64,000 bases of DNA, taken from assembly GCF_002355895.1 (NCBI RefSeq), contig NZ_AP017652.1, forward strand, positions 1,459,001 to 1,523,000, in the 5' to 3' direction. The notes below the pieces were generated by a model. The model worked only from the letters and a program-made list of their open reading frames with translations. It ran no database searches and was not told the origin of the DNA. This DNA comes from Streptococcus sp. NPS 308. Its GTDB lineage: Bacteria; Bacillota; Bacilli; Lactobacillales; Streptococcaceae. The position numbers and the translations under genes were made by a program. Numbering within the stretch: position 1 is the stretch's first letter; every line of letters begins with the position of its first letter. Shown one piece after another: positions 1 to 8,611 of this stretch.

Positions 1-2147
1 CATACTTTCTTGCTTGGTACTTTAGCAAGGATGGCTTCGATGGTGTGGTCGATTTCGCCTTCGTTAGGCACACGAGGAGAGTGGATATCGTAAACTCCAG
101 GACCCACTTCTGTCTGGAAGTTTTGATCTTTGAGTTCGTCCAAGATTTCAAGATTTGAACGGCTAGCTTCAAATGAGATAACGTCCGCATCCATGTTGTC
201 GATAGCTGGGATGATATCTGTAAATTCTGAGTAACACATGTGAGTGTGGATTTGTGTGTCTGGTGCTACTGTTGAGTGTACCAAACGGAAGGCTGGAATA
301 GCCCAGTCAAGGTAGTCTTCATACCAGTCGCTACGACGGAGTGGCAATTTCTCACGAAGAGCAGCCTCGTCGATTTGGATGATTTTCACGCCTGCAGCTT
401 CAAGGTCAAGAACTTCATCCTTGATAGCAAGAGCGATTTGGAGAGTAGAATCCTTGATAGAGATGTCTTCACGTGGGAATGACCAGTTAAGAATTGTAAC
501 AGGTCCAGTCAACATACCTTTAACAGGTTTGTCTGTACGGCTTTGTGCGTAGCTAGACCATTTCACAGTGATTGGGTTGAGGCGAGTTACATCACCCCAG
601 ATGATTGGTGGTTTAACCCCACGCATACCGTATGATTGTACCCAACCGTTCTTAGAGAAGAGGTAACCTGACAAGTTTTGACCGAAGTACTCAACCATGT
701 CATTACGCTCGAATTCACCGTGTACAAGCACGTCAAATCCAACTTCTTCTTGCCATTTGATCCATTCGTCGATGGTTTCAGCAAGGAAGGCATCGTATTC
801 TTCTTGTGACAATTCACCTTTACGGTAAGCCAAACGTTTCGCACGAACTTCCTTAGTTTGAGGGAATGAACCGATTGTTGTTGTTGGAAGAGCTGGAAGT
901 TTGAATGCTTCTTCTTGGATCGCTTCACGTTCTGCAAAGGCTGGCAAACGAGTGTAGTCTGCGTCTGTCAATCCAGCGATACGTGCACGAAGTTCAGCAT
1001 TTTCACCAACACGTTCAGTCGCAAAGAGTTCTTTGTTTGCTGCAAGAGCTTCTGCACCTTGACCGTTGCGGATAGCATCCAAGTCACGGATCTCATCCAA
1101 TTTTTCAACTGCAAATGCAAAGTGGTTCAAGATAGCTGGTTCAAATTCTTCGTTAGCTGTTGTAAATGGCACATGAAGAAGTGAACATGAGCTTGTCAAA
1201 ACGATATTTTCAGCTGGGATTTCCTCAAGAATAGCCAAGCTCTTTTCGTAGTTGTTGCGCCAGATGTTCTTACCATTGACAATACCTGCATAGAGAGTCT
1301 TGTCAGCTGGGAATCCGCCTTTAACGAGTTCAAGAGTTTTCTTACCTTCAACGAAGTCAAGACCGATCGCATCTACTGGCAATTTCACAAGGTCAGCATA
1401 AACGTCACGGACGTCACCGAAGTAAGTTTGAAGCAAGACTTCAAGACCTTTTTTATCAGCCAACAATTTGTTGTAGATGTTCAAGAATAGGGCTTTTTCT
1501 TCTTCTGTCAAGTCTTTGACAAGAGCAGCTTCGTCGAGTTGGATACGAGTTGCACCAAGTTCAGCCAATTTCGCAAAAACATCTTGGTAAGCAGCTACTA
1601 AGCTATCCACGAAATCTTCTGCTTTCACACCTTCTTCAAAGTCTGACAATTGAAGGAACGTGAATGGACCTACAAGTACTGGACGAGTGTTAAGACCCAA
1701 TTCTTTAGCTTCTTGGAACTCATCAAAGATTTTGTGACCAGCCAATTTTACTTGAGTGTCTTTTTCAAATTTAGGAACGATGTAGTGGTAGTTAGTGTTG
1801 AACCATTTCTTCATCGGAAGGGCACGAACATCCCCTTTTTCTCCTTGATAACCACGTCCCAAAGCAAAGTAGCGTTCAAGATCTGACAATTCCAAGTTTT
1901 GAACAGATGCAGGAACTACGTTGAAAAGGAAAGCAGCATCAAGGAAGTTGTCATAGTGAGAAAAGTCATTTGATGGGATTTCAGTGATGCCTTTTTCTTT
2001 GACGATGTTCCAGTGTTTTGCGCGCAAGTCTTTTGCTGCGGCAAGGAGTTCTTCTTCTGAGATTTCTTTTCTAAAGTATTTTTCAGTTGTAAATTTTAAT
2101 TCGCGGAATTCGCCTAAACGAGGGAAACCGATAATTGTAGTTGACAT
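1..2147 (-). CDS. metE: Cobalamin-independent methionine synthase (3' end outside window)
   Basis: Transfers the methyl group of 5-methyltetrahydropteroyl-triglutamate to homocysteine, the last step of methionine synthesis, in the cytoplasm. The frame opens at [19 protein letters not shown], the usual MetE start, and runs 715 codons without a stop to the left edge, so roughly the last 35 residues of a ~750-residue enzyme are missing. Visible are the core signature [12 protein letters not shown] (second half of the double barrel) and [10 protein letters not shown], which holds the His and Cys zinc ligands; the last Cys ligand lies beyond the window. An AGGAC-like ribosome site precedes the ATG. 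A MET-box upstream suggests MtaR/MetR-type control. A metF neighbour, common in streptococci, would lie outside the window. Confidence 0.97.
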   Translation of the reverse strand, partial: MSTTIIGFPRLGEFRELKFTTEKYFRKEISEEELLAAAKDLRAKHWNIVKEKGITEIPSNDFSHYDNFLDAAFLFNVVPASVQNLELSDLERYFALGRGYQGEKGDVRALPMKKWFNTNYHYIVPKFEKDTQVKLAGHKIFDEFQEAKELGLNTRPVLVGPFTFLQLSDFEEGVKAEDFVDSLVAAYQDVFAKLAELGATRIQLDEAALVKDLTEEEKALFLNIYNKLLADKKGLEVLLQTYFGDVRDVYADLVKLPVDAIGLDFVEGKKTLELVKGGFPADKTLYAGIVNGKNIWRNNYEKSLAILEEIPAENIVLTSSCSLLHVPFTTANEEFEPAILNHFAFAVEKLDEIRDLDAIRNGQGAEALAANKELFATERVGENAELRARIAGLTDADYTRLPAFAEREAIQEEAFKLPALPTTTIGSFPQTKEVRAKRLAYRKGELSQEEYDAFLAETIDEWIKWQEEVGFDVLVHGEFERNDMVEYFGQNLSGYLFSKNGWVQSYGMRGVKPPIIWGDVTRLNPITVKWSSYAQSRTDKPVKGMLTGPVTILNWSFPREDISIKDSTLQIALAIKDEVLDLEAAGVKIIQIDEAALREKLPLRRSDWYEDYLDWAIPAFRLVHSTVAPDTQIHTHMCYSEFTDIIPAIDNMDADVISFEASRSNLEILDELKDQNFQTEVGPGVYDIHSPRVPNEGEIDHTIEAILAKVPSKKV

Positions 2148-2227
2148 GATGTGTCCTCCAAAATTTGTTGTTGAAACTATCTTAACAGAAAAGAAAGCGC
2201 CTGTATAATTGTAAAAAATTAGGCTTT

Positions 2228-2248
2228 GATATAGTTTGAAACTATATC
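2228..2248. promoter_or_regulatory. MET-box operator upstream of metE
   Basis: A perfect inverted repeat with 10-base arms around a central G, whose core is TATAGTTTGAAACTATA. This is the streptococcal MET-box sequence as I know it from comparative work on methionine regulation, bound by the LysR-type regulator MtaR/MetR. It lies about 80 bases upstream of the metE start codon. A partial half-site, TTGAAACTAT, occurs closer to the gene at 2171-2180. The rest of the gap from 2148 to 2523 holds only the terminator of the next gene and AT-rich sequence. Confidence 0.85.
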
Positions 2249-2431
2249 ACTCTTTTGGCCAAAAGAAAAAGACTTGAGACCAGTGCCTCAAATCCTTTGT
2301 ATAGCTTGCTTTATGTTGTCTTTTAGTTAAAATTCTCAAACGAGCTATTGACTATTCTTATAAGTTCCTATGGCTTGTTATTAGAAAAGACTATAGATTG
2401 GTTTTCCTTTGGTATTTTTGATATTTCCCTT

Positions 2432-2464
2432 GAAAAGAAGACCTTAGAATCATTCTAAAGGTCT
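2432..2464 (-). terminator. Rho-independent terminator of the glycosylase-like gene
   Basis: On the minus strand, arms AGACCTTTAGAAT and ATTCTAAGGTCT form a stem with one bulged base and almost no loop, followed by TCTTTTC. It lies 60 bases past the stop of the 2524-2889 gene. Confidence 0.7.
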
Positions 2465-2523
2465 CATATTTATTATTCGAAAAAATTACGAGAAGAGTTA
2501 TAAATTGGAGATAAACCTGACTC

Positions 2524-2889
2524 TTACTCCAGCTCAATGCCTTTCTCTCGGAGATTAGCCAGACACTCCTCATAGTATTCTGCATCATGCTCACTATAGA
2601 TTGGGCTTTTCAGCTTCTCCTCTGCTAAATCTTGATAAGGAGGGCAGGTCTTGCCACGGTAGTTCTTGTCCAACCATTCTGGACTGACATTATAGCCACG
2701 TCCAGCCATCTCCTCCATGATCAAGCGATGATAGGCATAGAGACGATAGGGCGAGTGGGTAAAGACATAGTCCACCGTCGCATGCTTTCTACCCCAGCCA
2801 TTGCCACGCAGGGCGCAGCACTCTCGATGTTGTCCCAAAAGTTGAGGACGGGGAAGCTGTGAAATCAAAGCCTCATGCCAAAGTCTCAT
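2524..2889 (-). CDS. Pyrimidine-dimer DNA glycosylase-like protein (Pyr_excise / TIGR02328 type)
   Basis: The 121-residue protein starts MRLWHEALISQLPRPQLLGQ and matches my memory of the TIGR02328 family, distantly related to phage T4 endonuclease V (Pyr_excise), which cuts the glycosyl bond of UV-made pyrimidine dimers. A glutamate sits at residue 23, the position of the T4 catalytic Glu23, after a similar L..QLLGQHRE stretch. The T4 enzyme uses an N-terminal threonine amine; here residue 2 is Arg, so activity is not assured. AAGGAG lies 6 bases before the ATG, which falls inside the end of the DUF1722 gene (17-base overlap), so the two are translationally coupled. The terminator at 2432 ends the unit. 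Function is inferred from family resemblance only. Confidence 0.75.
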   Translation of the reverse strand: MRLWHEALISQLPRPQLLGQHRECCALRGNGWGRKHATVDYVFTHSPYRLYAYHRLIMEEMAGRGYNVSPEWLDKNYRGKTCPPYQDLAEEKLKSPIYSEHDAEYYEECLANLREKGIELE

Positions 2890-3277
2890 GGGTGTCTCCT
2901 TTCAGTAAAGTCGAATGTTGCAAGTAGGTATTTGGATAGCGATCAAGCAAGTCTCGAGTCTTAGCGATTAAGTCTTCCTTAGAAGCCTGACCAAAGCGGT
3001 AGCGATCCAGCAAGAGCATGTAGTCCTTGCGTTCAGCATCTGTCGCTTTCTTTTTGAAATAGCCCCAAATATGCTGAAAAGCATTGCAAACTTGACCCCT
3101 GTGTTCTGGGATTTGACAAGCACGGTCGATCAGTTCTTGAACATGACTCACCTCCACTTCTTCATTCTTGAGATATTGGCGAATCTCATTGTAAATATTG
3201 CTCGAATGGCTCAAAACGAGATATTTATTTCTAGCCCAGAGTTGTTGGCATTGGGATTTTTGGTTAGTTTGTTCCAT
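2873..3277 (-). CDS. YbgA family protein (DUF1722)
   Basis: 134 residues. The segment WARNKYLVLSHSS near the N terminus is typical of DUF1722/YbgA, an all-helical family of unknown biochemistry. In E. coli ybgA lies next to the photolyase gene phrB, and the domain also occurs fused to other domains. Here the partner is a UV-lesion glycosylase-like gene overlapping by 17 bases, which again points to UV or DNA-damage biology (inference). AAGGAG precedes the ATG by 6 bases. An inverted repeat (GTTTCCA, 7-base spacer, TGGAAAC) sits 22-42 bases upstream of the start. The SIR2/HerA operon ends 105 bases upstream on the same strand; I see no clear terminator between them, so read-through is possible. 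Confidence 0.85.
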   Translation of the reverse strand: MEQTNQKSQCQQLWARNKYLVLSHSSNIYNEIRQYLKNEEVEVSHVQELIDRACQIPEHRGQVCNAFQHIWGYFKKKATDAERKDYMLLLDRYRFGQASKEDLIAKTRDLLDRYPNTYLQHSTLLKGDTHETLA

Positions 3278-3298
3278 ATTTCTCCTTACTTTCTATCA

Positions 3299-3319
3299 GT
3301 TTCCAGGAAATATGGAAAC
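3299..3319. promoter_or_regulatory. Inverted repeat just upstream of the ybgA-like gene
   Basis: Arms GTTTCCA and TGGAAAC around a 7-base spacer, centred about 30 bases upstream of the DUF1722 start codon. The position suits an operator, but I do not recognise the regulator. It lacks a T-run, so it is unlikely to be a terminator. Confidence 0.4.
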
Positions 3320-3381
3320 AAAGTTGTAAATTAATTTTTTAAGATAATGAGCATGCGCTAACTATTTCTTGAATTATAAAA

Positions 3382-4755
3382 TTAACAATACCATGGCATA
3401 CAATGAGGGATTCCCCCATTCTTATAGGGAGTAACTTTCTCTTTACAATAATGGTAAAATTCTGGGATTCTATTTTCATTTAAGTAGGATAATAATGTTT
3501 CTAAATCATCAAAAATTTCGCCATTAAAATAAAACATAGGTAGTAATAAAGCATCTTCGTTTTCATTACGTGTGAACAATTCCAATGCCGAAAAGCCATC
3601 AGAATACCCCAGATCATAGTAAGCTCGTAAATACTCATTTTCACTCATTCTTTTGTTATATAAATATAAATAACTATGAACAACGTCATGAGTATAATTT
3701 GGCATTAATACTCTTCCTGATTTTTCATCAGCTATACATCTTTGAAAAGCATGTATCATACCATCTTGGTATGCAACTGTCAATAATAGTTCGGGATACT
3801 CTTGCAAAATTTCATGAAACTTTGCATCATCCATCCAACTTACGTGTGCATTTATTAAAATTTCATTTGCTTCTTCTGCAAAACGATATACCGTACTGTC
3901 AATCAGAGTTCCTTGATGAATAAGTTCATTTTTCAAAGACTCAACAAAAAACGTTCCATCAGTAATAATCGGGATTATATTTTTAGGGTGCTTCTCCAAC
4001 CACTTTTCATCAATTGTCACTAAATAAAATTGATTTGCAAACTGTCCCAAATCATCTGAGAGAATTTCAATAATTTTATTCAAATCTTCGTCACCGAAAG
4101 AAAAACCTACAAATACTACTGTTTTTGTTGATAAGATAGTTTTTAACCTATCCCCAATAGGTTTTGTTGACAATTTTTTATAGCAATTTTCATAGTCCTC
4201 CTCAGTTGCAATAATTGAACCTATATTTTTTATAGAACCATGAATTTTAAAAACCCTTTTATCAAATGCATCCCACAAAGCAACATCTTCATTATAAATA
4301 ATTGGAAACATATCACAATTGTCCTCAAACAAAGTATCCCAATTAGTTGTTATTACAGTTCCAATCTGTGGAATTTTAGCAACTTCTTTGTGAAATTCTG
4401 AAGCAATACCATATAGTTCCGGAAAATTATCGATCATTTGAAATCTTCTATTTATCCTTTTAAATAGTTCTTTTCTACCATTTACGACATTTTCACAAAA
4501 CAAACTCATCAACTTAGAAAAGGATAGATTATCATCTACTTCAATATGATTTTTATATTCCAACTCATCTTTTATATCCGTATAAAATGAAGTAGGCATA
4601 ACTTTTTTTGACTCCGTACTTATACCTGCACCACAGAATAATACTAAATCTCCCTTAATTGCTGCCTGAATGACATCATCAGGTAACGTAAAACCATTAT
4701 CATTGTTACATTCTCTACACCCTTCTACAGATTTTCCTTTAATTTTTACCATCAT
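3382..4755 (-). CDS. SIR2-family protein 1 of the SIR2/HerA operon
   Basis: 457 residues. The N-terminal half has the SIR2-like NAD-binding fold: GAGIS (42-46), TTNWD (136-140), KIHGS (170-174) and GFSFGDEDL (217-225). The Asn and His that drive NAD+ cleavage in bacterial SIR2 defence effectors (within TTNWD and KIHGS) are both present, so an active NADase is expected. Residues from about 290 to the end form a second region I cannot assign; it is helix-rich, ends HCMPWYC, and may sense infection or contact HerA. The start overlaps the herA stop by 17 bases, implying coupled translation (Met1 or Met2 possible). It is the last gene of the operon. The DNA is AT-rich like its two partners. No SLOG domain as in ThsA was noticed. 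Confidence 0.88.
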   Translation of the reverse strand: MMVKIKGKSVEGCRECNNDNGFTLPDDVIQAAIKGDLVLFCGAGISTESKKVMPTSFYTDIKDELEYKNHIEVDDNLSFSKLMSLFCENVVNGRKELFKRINRRFQMIDNFPELYGIASEFHKEVAKIPQIGTVITTNWDTLFEDNCDMFPIIYNEDVALWDAFDKRVFKIHGSIKNIGSIIATEEDYENCYKKLSTKPIGDRLKTILSTKTVVFVGFSFGDEDLNKIIEILSDDLGQFANQFYLVTIDEKWLEKHPKNIIPIITDGTFFVESLKNELIHQGTLIDSTVYRFAEEANEILINAHVSWMDDAKFHEILQEYPELLLTVAYQDGMIHAFQRCIADEKSGRVLMPNYTHDVVHSYLYLYNKRMSENEYLRAYYDLGYSDGFSALELFTRNENEDALLLPMFYFNGEIFDDLETLLSYLNENRIPEFYHYCKEKVTPYKNGGIPHCMPWYC

Positions 4756-6604
4756 TTCTACTCCACAATTTTGTCAAAATAACATCATCACTATTCGGTC
4801 TAATTATTTTTTCTTTCTCAACCTTTACAAATACTGGAACTTGAATAGCATTACCAGTGATTATAACCTCTCCTTTACCTAAACTAGGAATTTTATTAAA
4901 AGAAGTTTTATCCAGCGTAGGCATAGTATTAACCAACATTCGTAAATCATTATCATTAACCAATCTATGAATGAAATAATTATGAACTTGTGAAAGAATA
5001 GTCGGTGAAATATCTGCTGGTCGTTGACTAGATAAAGTTAAGTAGAAACCAAATTTCCGTCCTTCCTTAATAATTTCCTCAAAAATATTCAATCTGTAGT
5101 CCTGCCAAGTATCTCCTACAGAATGATTTTGAGCATTTAAAATATTATGTGCTTCATCAATAATTAAATGACTAGTACATGTAACATCGTTTCCTGCTAT
5201 TTTCGTTTTCTGTTGGTCATAGACCATCTTAGAGATAAGCATAGGAATTAATCTAGTAATCTCCTGATTAGCATGGACGAGATTAATAATATTTAAACTA
5301 GAAAAATCTCCTTCAATACTCTCTTTAACTTCAACAACCTTTTTCAAACTATTTAAAGCTGTATCAATTCTATGAAATAAAGGATTAATATGCTCAATGT
5401 TTGTTGATTTCCAAGTACTATAGTGAACTTTCTGAAAATCTAAAAAGAACTTTAATTTATCTATCAAGTCTAAAGTATCAAAACTTTTTGCAAGGTTTTG
5501 CCTTATTTCATCAATTTGTAACTTTTTTTCTTCTTGTTCAGTCAAATCAGACTTATCGTTAAAATAACCACGTTCTTCTCCCTGAATAGAATAAGACTTA
5601 TATGTTGAATTGTACGTTAACGAAGAAACTTGATTAAATATTATCCATTTTTCTTTTGATATATATGACTTTGCAACTTTAATCCAATTATCTCTTGAAT
5701 CAGATAATGCTGCATCCCCCGTTGTAAGAATTTTTTTCAACGTTCCAACCACAAATTTTGCAATAACTTCTCCCGTATGTTCTTTTTCATTCCACTCATT
5801 CATTGCTTTCCTAAGAAATGGAACTTGAGTTGCTGAAGAAGCTCCAAATAAAATTGAAAGGATATCTGGGTCAAAAAGGTATTCCTCAGTAATAGGGATT
5901 TTTTTTGATGTATTACTCCTAGTTTTGACATTAAATACTTTCTTATGGGCATTAGTTACACCAAAACTATCATCTTTTGTATATTCACCATTAAAATCAA
6001 TAACATAGAATTTTGAATACTCTAAAATTTTTTCTCGATACTCTGACCGAAATAATTCTAGAAATAACTTATGCAATGTATTAGACTTACCACTACCGGT
6101 ATTCCCAAAAACACCAATATGAGAAGCAAAAATTTGATTAATCGATAAAGGAACAACTTGACCTTCTAAGATTGATTTACCTATACAAATTGTCGGTTCA
6201 GTTTTATTAATCCCATATATTAATTCTAAGTCTTGCTTTGAAGTAATACAAACCTCATTACCAATCATAGGTACATATTGACTTGTTATCTGGAATTCAC
6301 CATTTTCAATTACGCCTTTAGTTTTTAAATGAACGATTCGATTTATCGAATTTTTTGAAAAACGATTATCAAATTCTGTACTCCGAATTGTATTTTGCTG
6401 ATCAGCAACTTTCTCAGTAACAACAGAAGCGATAATTTTTACATTATTCTGCAAAATTGTCAGATATGCTCCTATTTTTGCACCTTGTAACACATCACCA
6501 TACCATAGATATTCAGCATCATTAGATAAATGATACATTCCAACTTGAGAAATATCGCCATCAACACCTACGATTACACCTAATTTTTTCACAACTCGAT
6601 TCAT
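4739..6604 (-). CDS. HerA-like FtsK/HerA ATPase of the SIR2/HerA operon
   Basis: 621 residues. A beta-rich N terminus fits the HerA/HAS barrel, followed by the ATPase core: Walker A GNTGSGKS (167-174), VIDFNGEY (201-208), Walker B IIDEAHN (481-487) and the SSQRPADIS segment (525-533) typical of HerA translocases. A long lysine-rich insert (about 280-435) separates the two halves. HerA proteins form hexameric DNA-translocating rings; in SIR2-HerA and HerA-DUF4297 defence systems the ring assembles with the nuclease or NADase partner. The start codon overlaps the stop of the upstream SIR2 gene (TAATG) and its own end overlaps the next SIR2 gene by 17 bases. No NurA-type nuclease gene is present, which argues against a repair role. 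Confidence 0.92.
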   Translation of the reverse strand: MNRVVKKLGVIVGVDGDISQVGMYHLSNDAEYLWYGDVLQGAKIGAYLTILQNNVKIIASVVTEKVADQQNTIRSTEFDNRFSKNSINRIVHLKTKGVIENGEFQITSQYVPMIGNEVCITSKQDLELIYGINKTEPTICIGKSILEGQVVPLSINQIFASHIGVFGNTGSGKSNTLHKLFLELFRSEYREKILEYSKFYVIDFNGEYTKDDSFGVTNAHKKVFNVKTRSNTSKKIPITEEYLFDPDILSILFGASSATQVPFLRKAMNEWNEKEHTGEVIAKFVVGTLKKILTTGDAALSDSRDNWIKVAKSYISKEKWIIFNQVSSLTYNSTYKSYSIQGEERGYFNDKSDLTEQEEKKLQIDEIRQNLAKSFDTLDLIDKLKFFLDFQKVHYSTWKSTNIEHINPLFHRIDTALNSLKKVVEVKESIEGDFSSLNIINLVHANQEITRLIPMLISKMVYDQQKTKIAGNDVTCTSHLIIDEAHNILNAQNHSVGDTWQDYRLNIFEEIIKEGRKFGFYLTLSSQRPADISPTILSQVHNYFIHRLVNDNDLRMLVNTMPTLDKTSFNKIPSLGKGEVIITGNAIQVPVFVKVEKEKIIRPNSDDVILTKLWSRNDGKN

Positions 6605-7677
6605 TATACTTCTTCATCCTCAATGATAAATAACTTTGTAAGACTACTTATATCAAAATTCCCACTTGTACTCAAAGTGTTCTTATTTTCGACTTCCAAA
6701 CCAGATGGTAACACTATCTGAAGATTCCTAGGAATATTATCAAGAGATAAATTCTTCTTAATAACATCAAAATCCCTATCAGCATAACAAAATATATAAA
6801 TCATTAACTCTGGATTCTTTAAGGCTCTCCTTATCATCTTGGCAATATGATCATCTTGAAAAGAGAATCCTATAACAATTAATACTGATTGAGGTTTATC
6901 TAGCTCTAGTTGGAATACTCTCAACATATCATGAAAATGATTGTTAAGATATGTTTCCTGTCCTTCAAGTCCAGTGGGTCTAACAACAACTGGGTAATTG
7001 ACCGTACACGGTCTTATTAAAATCTGATTATTTTCACCTTTTTCCCAATTCATAGACCCATGAGGTTTAATTAAAGAAATTGAAGGAAGTTCATTTAAAT
7101 AATTTTCATTTAACCCTCTATATGCTACACTTTTGTTATAATTAGAACTATCTAACACTTTATAGAAATAACCATTAGACCCATCATTGAATATGAAGTT
7201 ATTGTTTTTCATTAATAAATCCAAGGATCTCTCAATAAATAAATCATAATTTGTGGTAAAAATATTAACACTCTTTGAAACCGTTCTAGAATTTGAAATG
7301 TAAAGCAATGTAATTACTTTTTCTAAGAACCTTACATATCGTTCTAATACAAATTCAATACCAATCTCTAAAGCAGCAAAATTCTTTAGTTTAGTAAAAT
7401 ATTGCGCAGAATACAAAGTCTGTTTATCCATGTTTCCAACAAAGTACTTGATTCTATCATTATGATTAAAAGGTAAAAAAGAACTAACTTCCAATATATG
7501 TTTTTCTAAATTTTTATTCGCTATATCTTTAGAGATACTTATGCCATTTTTATCCTTAGCAAAGTGACTCATTAAAGGTATTGCTGGATAAGATACACCC
7601 GAGCCAATTAAAATATTCAGTTTCTTAGTAAGTATATTCTTTTTGAATTGTTCCACATTAAAAATTATATTTTCCAT
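6604..7677 (-). CDS. SIR2-family protein 2 of the SIR2/HerA operon
   Basis: 357 residues from the ATG at 7677; that start has AAGGAAG 5 bases upstream, whereas the further in-frame ATG at 7713 has no ribosome site. SIR2 motifs: GSGVS (25-29), TTNYD (141-145), KPHGS (204-208) and GFSFQDDHI (270-278), with the catalytic-type Asn143 and His206 kept. It is clearly a different family member from the SIR2 gene at 3382-4755: spacing and C terminus differ and there is little similarity outside motifs. It is the first gene of the operon and shares TAATG with herA. Expected role: NAD+ depletion when the HerA complex is triggered by phage. Which of the two SIR2 proteins binds HerA cannot be read from sequence. 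Confidence 0.9.
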   Translation of the reverse strand: MENIIFNVEQFKKNILTKKLNILIGSGVSYPAIPLMSHFAKDKNGISISKDIANKNLEKHILEVSSFLPFNHNDRIKYFVGNMDKQTLYSAQYFTKLKNFAALEIGIEFVLERYVRFLEKVITLLYISNSRTVSKSVNIFTTNYDLFIERSLDLLMKNNNFIFNDGSNGYFYKVLDSSNYNKSVAYRGLNENYLNELPSISLIKPHGSMNWEKGENNQILIRPCTVNYPVVVRPTGLEGQETYLNNHFHDMLRVFQLELDKPQSVLIVIGFSFQDDHIAKMIRRALKNPELMIYIFCYADRDFDVIKKNLSLDNIPRNLQIVLPSGLEVENKNTLSTSGNFDISSLTKLFIIEDEEV

Positions 7678-7762
7678 AATACTTCCTTTTATTAACCAAC
7701 GCAAGAAATACAACTATCTATTTTCAACACAAAATGTAGACTAACATTATTTTTACACTTAG

Positions 7763-7771
7763 ATTATATCA
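7763..7771 (-). promoter_or_regulatory. Probable promoter of the SIR2/HerA operon (extended -10)
   Basis: On the minus strand TGATATAAT is an extended -10 (TG, one base, TATAAT), about 90 bases upstream of the SIR2 start at 7677. No convincing -35 is visible, which is usual for extended -10 promoters. It begins only some 20 bases past the terminator hairpin of the preceding gene, so the operon has its own isolated promoter. Confidence 0.6.
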
Positions 7772-7785
7772 TAAAACAGCAAAAA

Positions 7786-7819
7786 AACGCCTTTAGATAA
7801 TAATATATCTAAAGACGTT
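7786..7819 (-). terminator. Terminator between the broken gene and the SIR2/HerA operon
   Basis: Arms AACGTCTTTAGATA and TATCTAAAGGCGTT on the minus strand, with a six-base AT loop and a run of Ts after it. It also has T-rich sequence on the plus side, so it could work both ways. It lies 6 bases past the stop at 7825. Confidence 0.85.
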
Positions 7820-7824
7820 TATTT

Positions 7825-8586
7825 TTATCCAGCTACTTGTGTAGTTTCTTCTGATTTCGCTTTCTTATCCTTCTTACCTGAACCAGTCAATCGTCGTTTA
7901 CTATCTCGGATTGTATTCAGGTCTTTAAGGAGTTTGGTCAGGTGTTCTTTTTCAGGATAGGCTTCTGCGCTGGCTGCGGTATAGCGCATAAAGAGGTCGT
8001 AGATGCTGGTTAGTTCGGTACGGACTTGTCTGGTCTTGCCGACTTCCTTAGCAGACTTATGCGCACGCGCCTGACTTTCCACCTTATCATAGTCTTCCTG
8101 CGCACTAGTGACTGCAAGGAGCATAGGGGTCAGACCTAGACTGGTAACTGCTGTCTGGTAGGGTTCTTCGCTGAGGGTTTTGAGCAAGCTTTTGATTTCT
8201 GCCGTTTCCACATCATTGCTATGCTTGGTGATATCCTTGTACTTGGCAAAGACTGGTTTCAAAGTCTCATGGGCTTCTTTGAGTTTGCTTTCCTTGATCT
8301 TAGCAAATCCTCGATGAAGGGTAAAGAGACCAACTACGGCGCTATCACGATTGCGATCGACTTCGGTCAGGTTCGTCGCCTCTTTCTTTTATACGATAGC
8401 GAGTTGGGCTTGGAAGTCTGCTAGCTTGCTCCTGAAGGAATCGAGGTGCTTGCTATACATAGGCTCGTCCTTATGTGCCTTGGCAAAAACTTCTAGTAGT
8501 TGACCCGTATCTACCATGAGACTTTCAAACTCACGGTTGGTAAAGTTGGTGTAGCTTAGAGGACGGATAGTGAATGTTTTTGTCAT
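7825..8586 (-). pseudogene. Interrupted gene of unknown function (possibly DUF6261-type)
   Basis: Reading from the ATG at 8586 (MTKTFTIRPLSYTNFTNREF, with AGAAAGG upstream), the frame stops at a TAA at 8389-8391 after 65 codons, then continues open in the same frame for 188 codons to the stop at 7825. The two parts join without a shift (...QAQLAIV, stop, KKEATNLTEV...), so a single nonsense change (for example from TAT or CAA) explains it. The intact protein would be about 253 residues, helical, with a Lys-rich C terminus. The family name is from memory and uncertain. The downstream part could only be made by read-through or by a poor TTG start at 8262. Sequencing error is the other explanation. 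Confidence 0.75.
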
Positions 8587-8611
8587 GATGATAACCTTTC
8601 TATTTAACGAA

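Noticed and set aside
2148..2520. A T-box or S-box riboswitch before metE.
   Set aside because: No T-box sequence or SAM-riboswitch core was found; the MET-box palindrome explains methionine control.
3382..7677. The SIR2/HerA genes as part of a prophage or integrative element.
   Set aside because: No integrase, repressor, structural phage gene, att-like direct repeat or tRNA was seen in the flanks.
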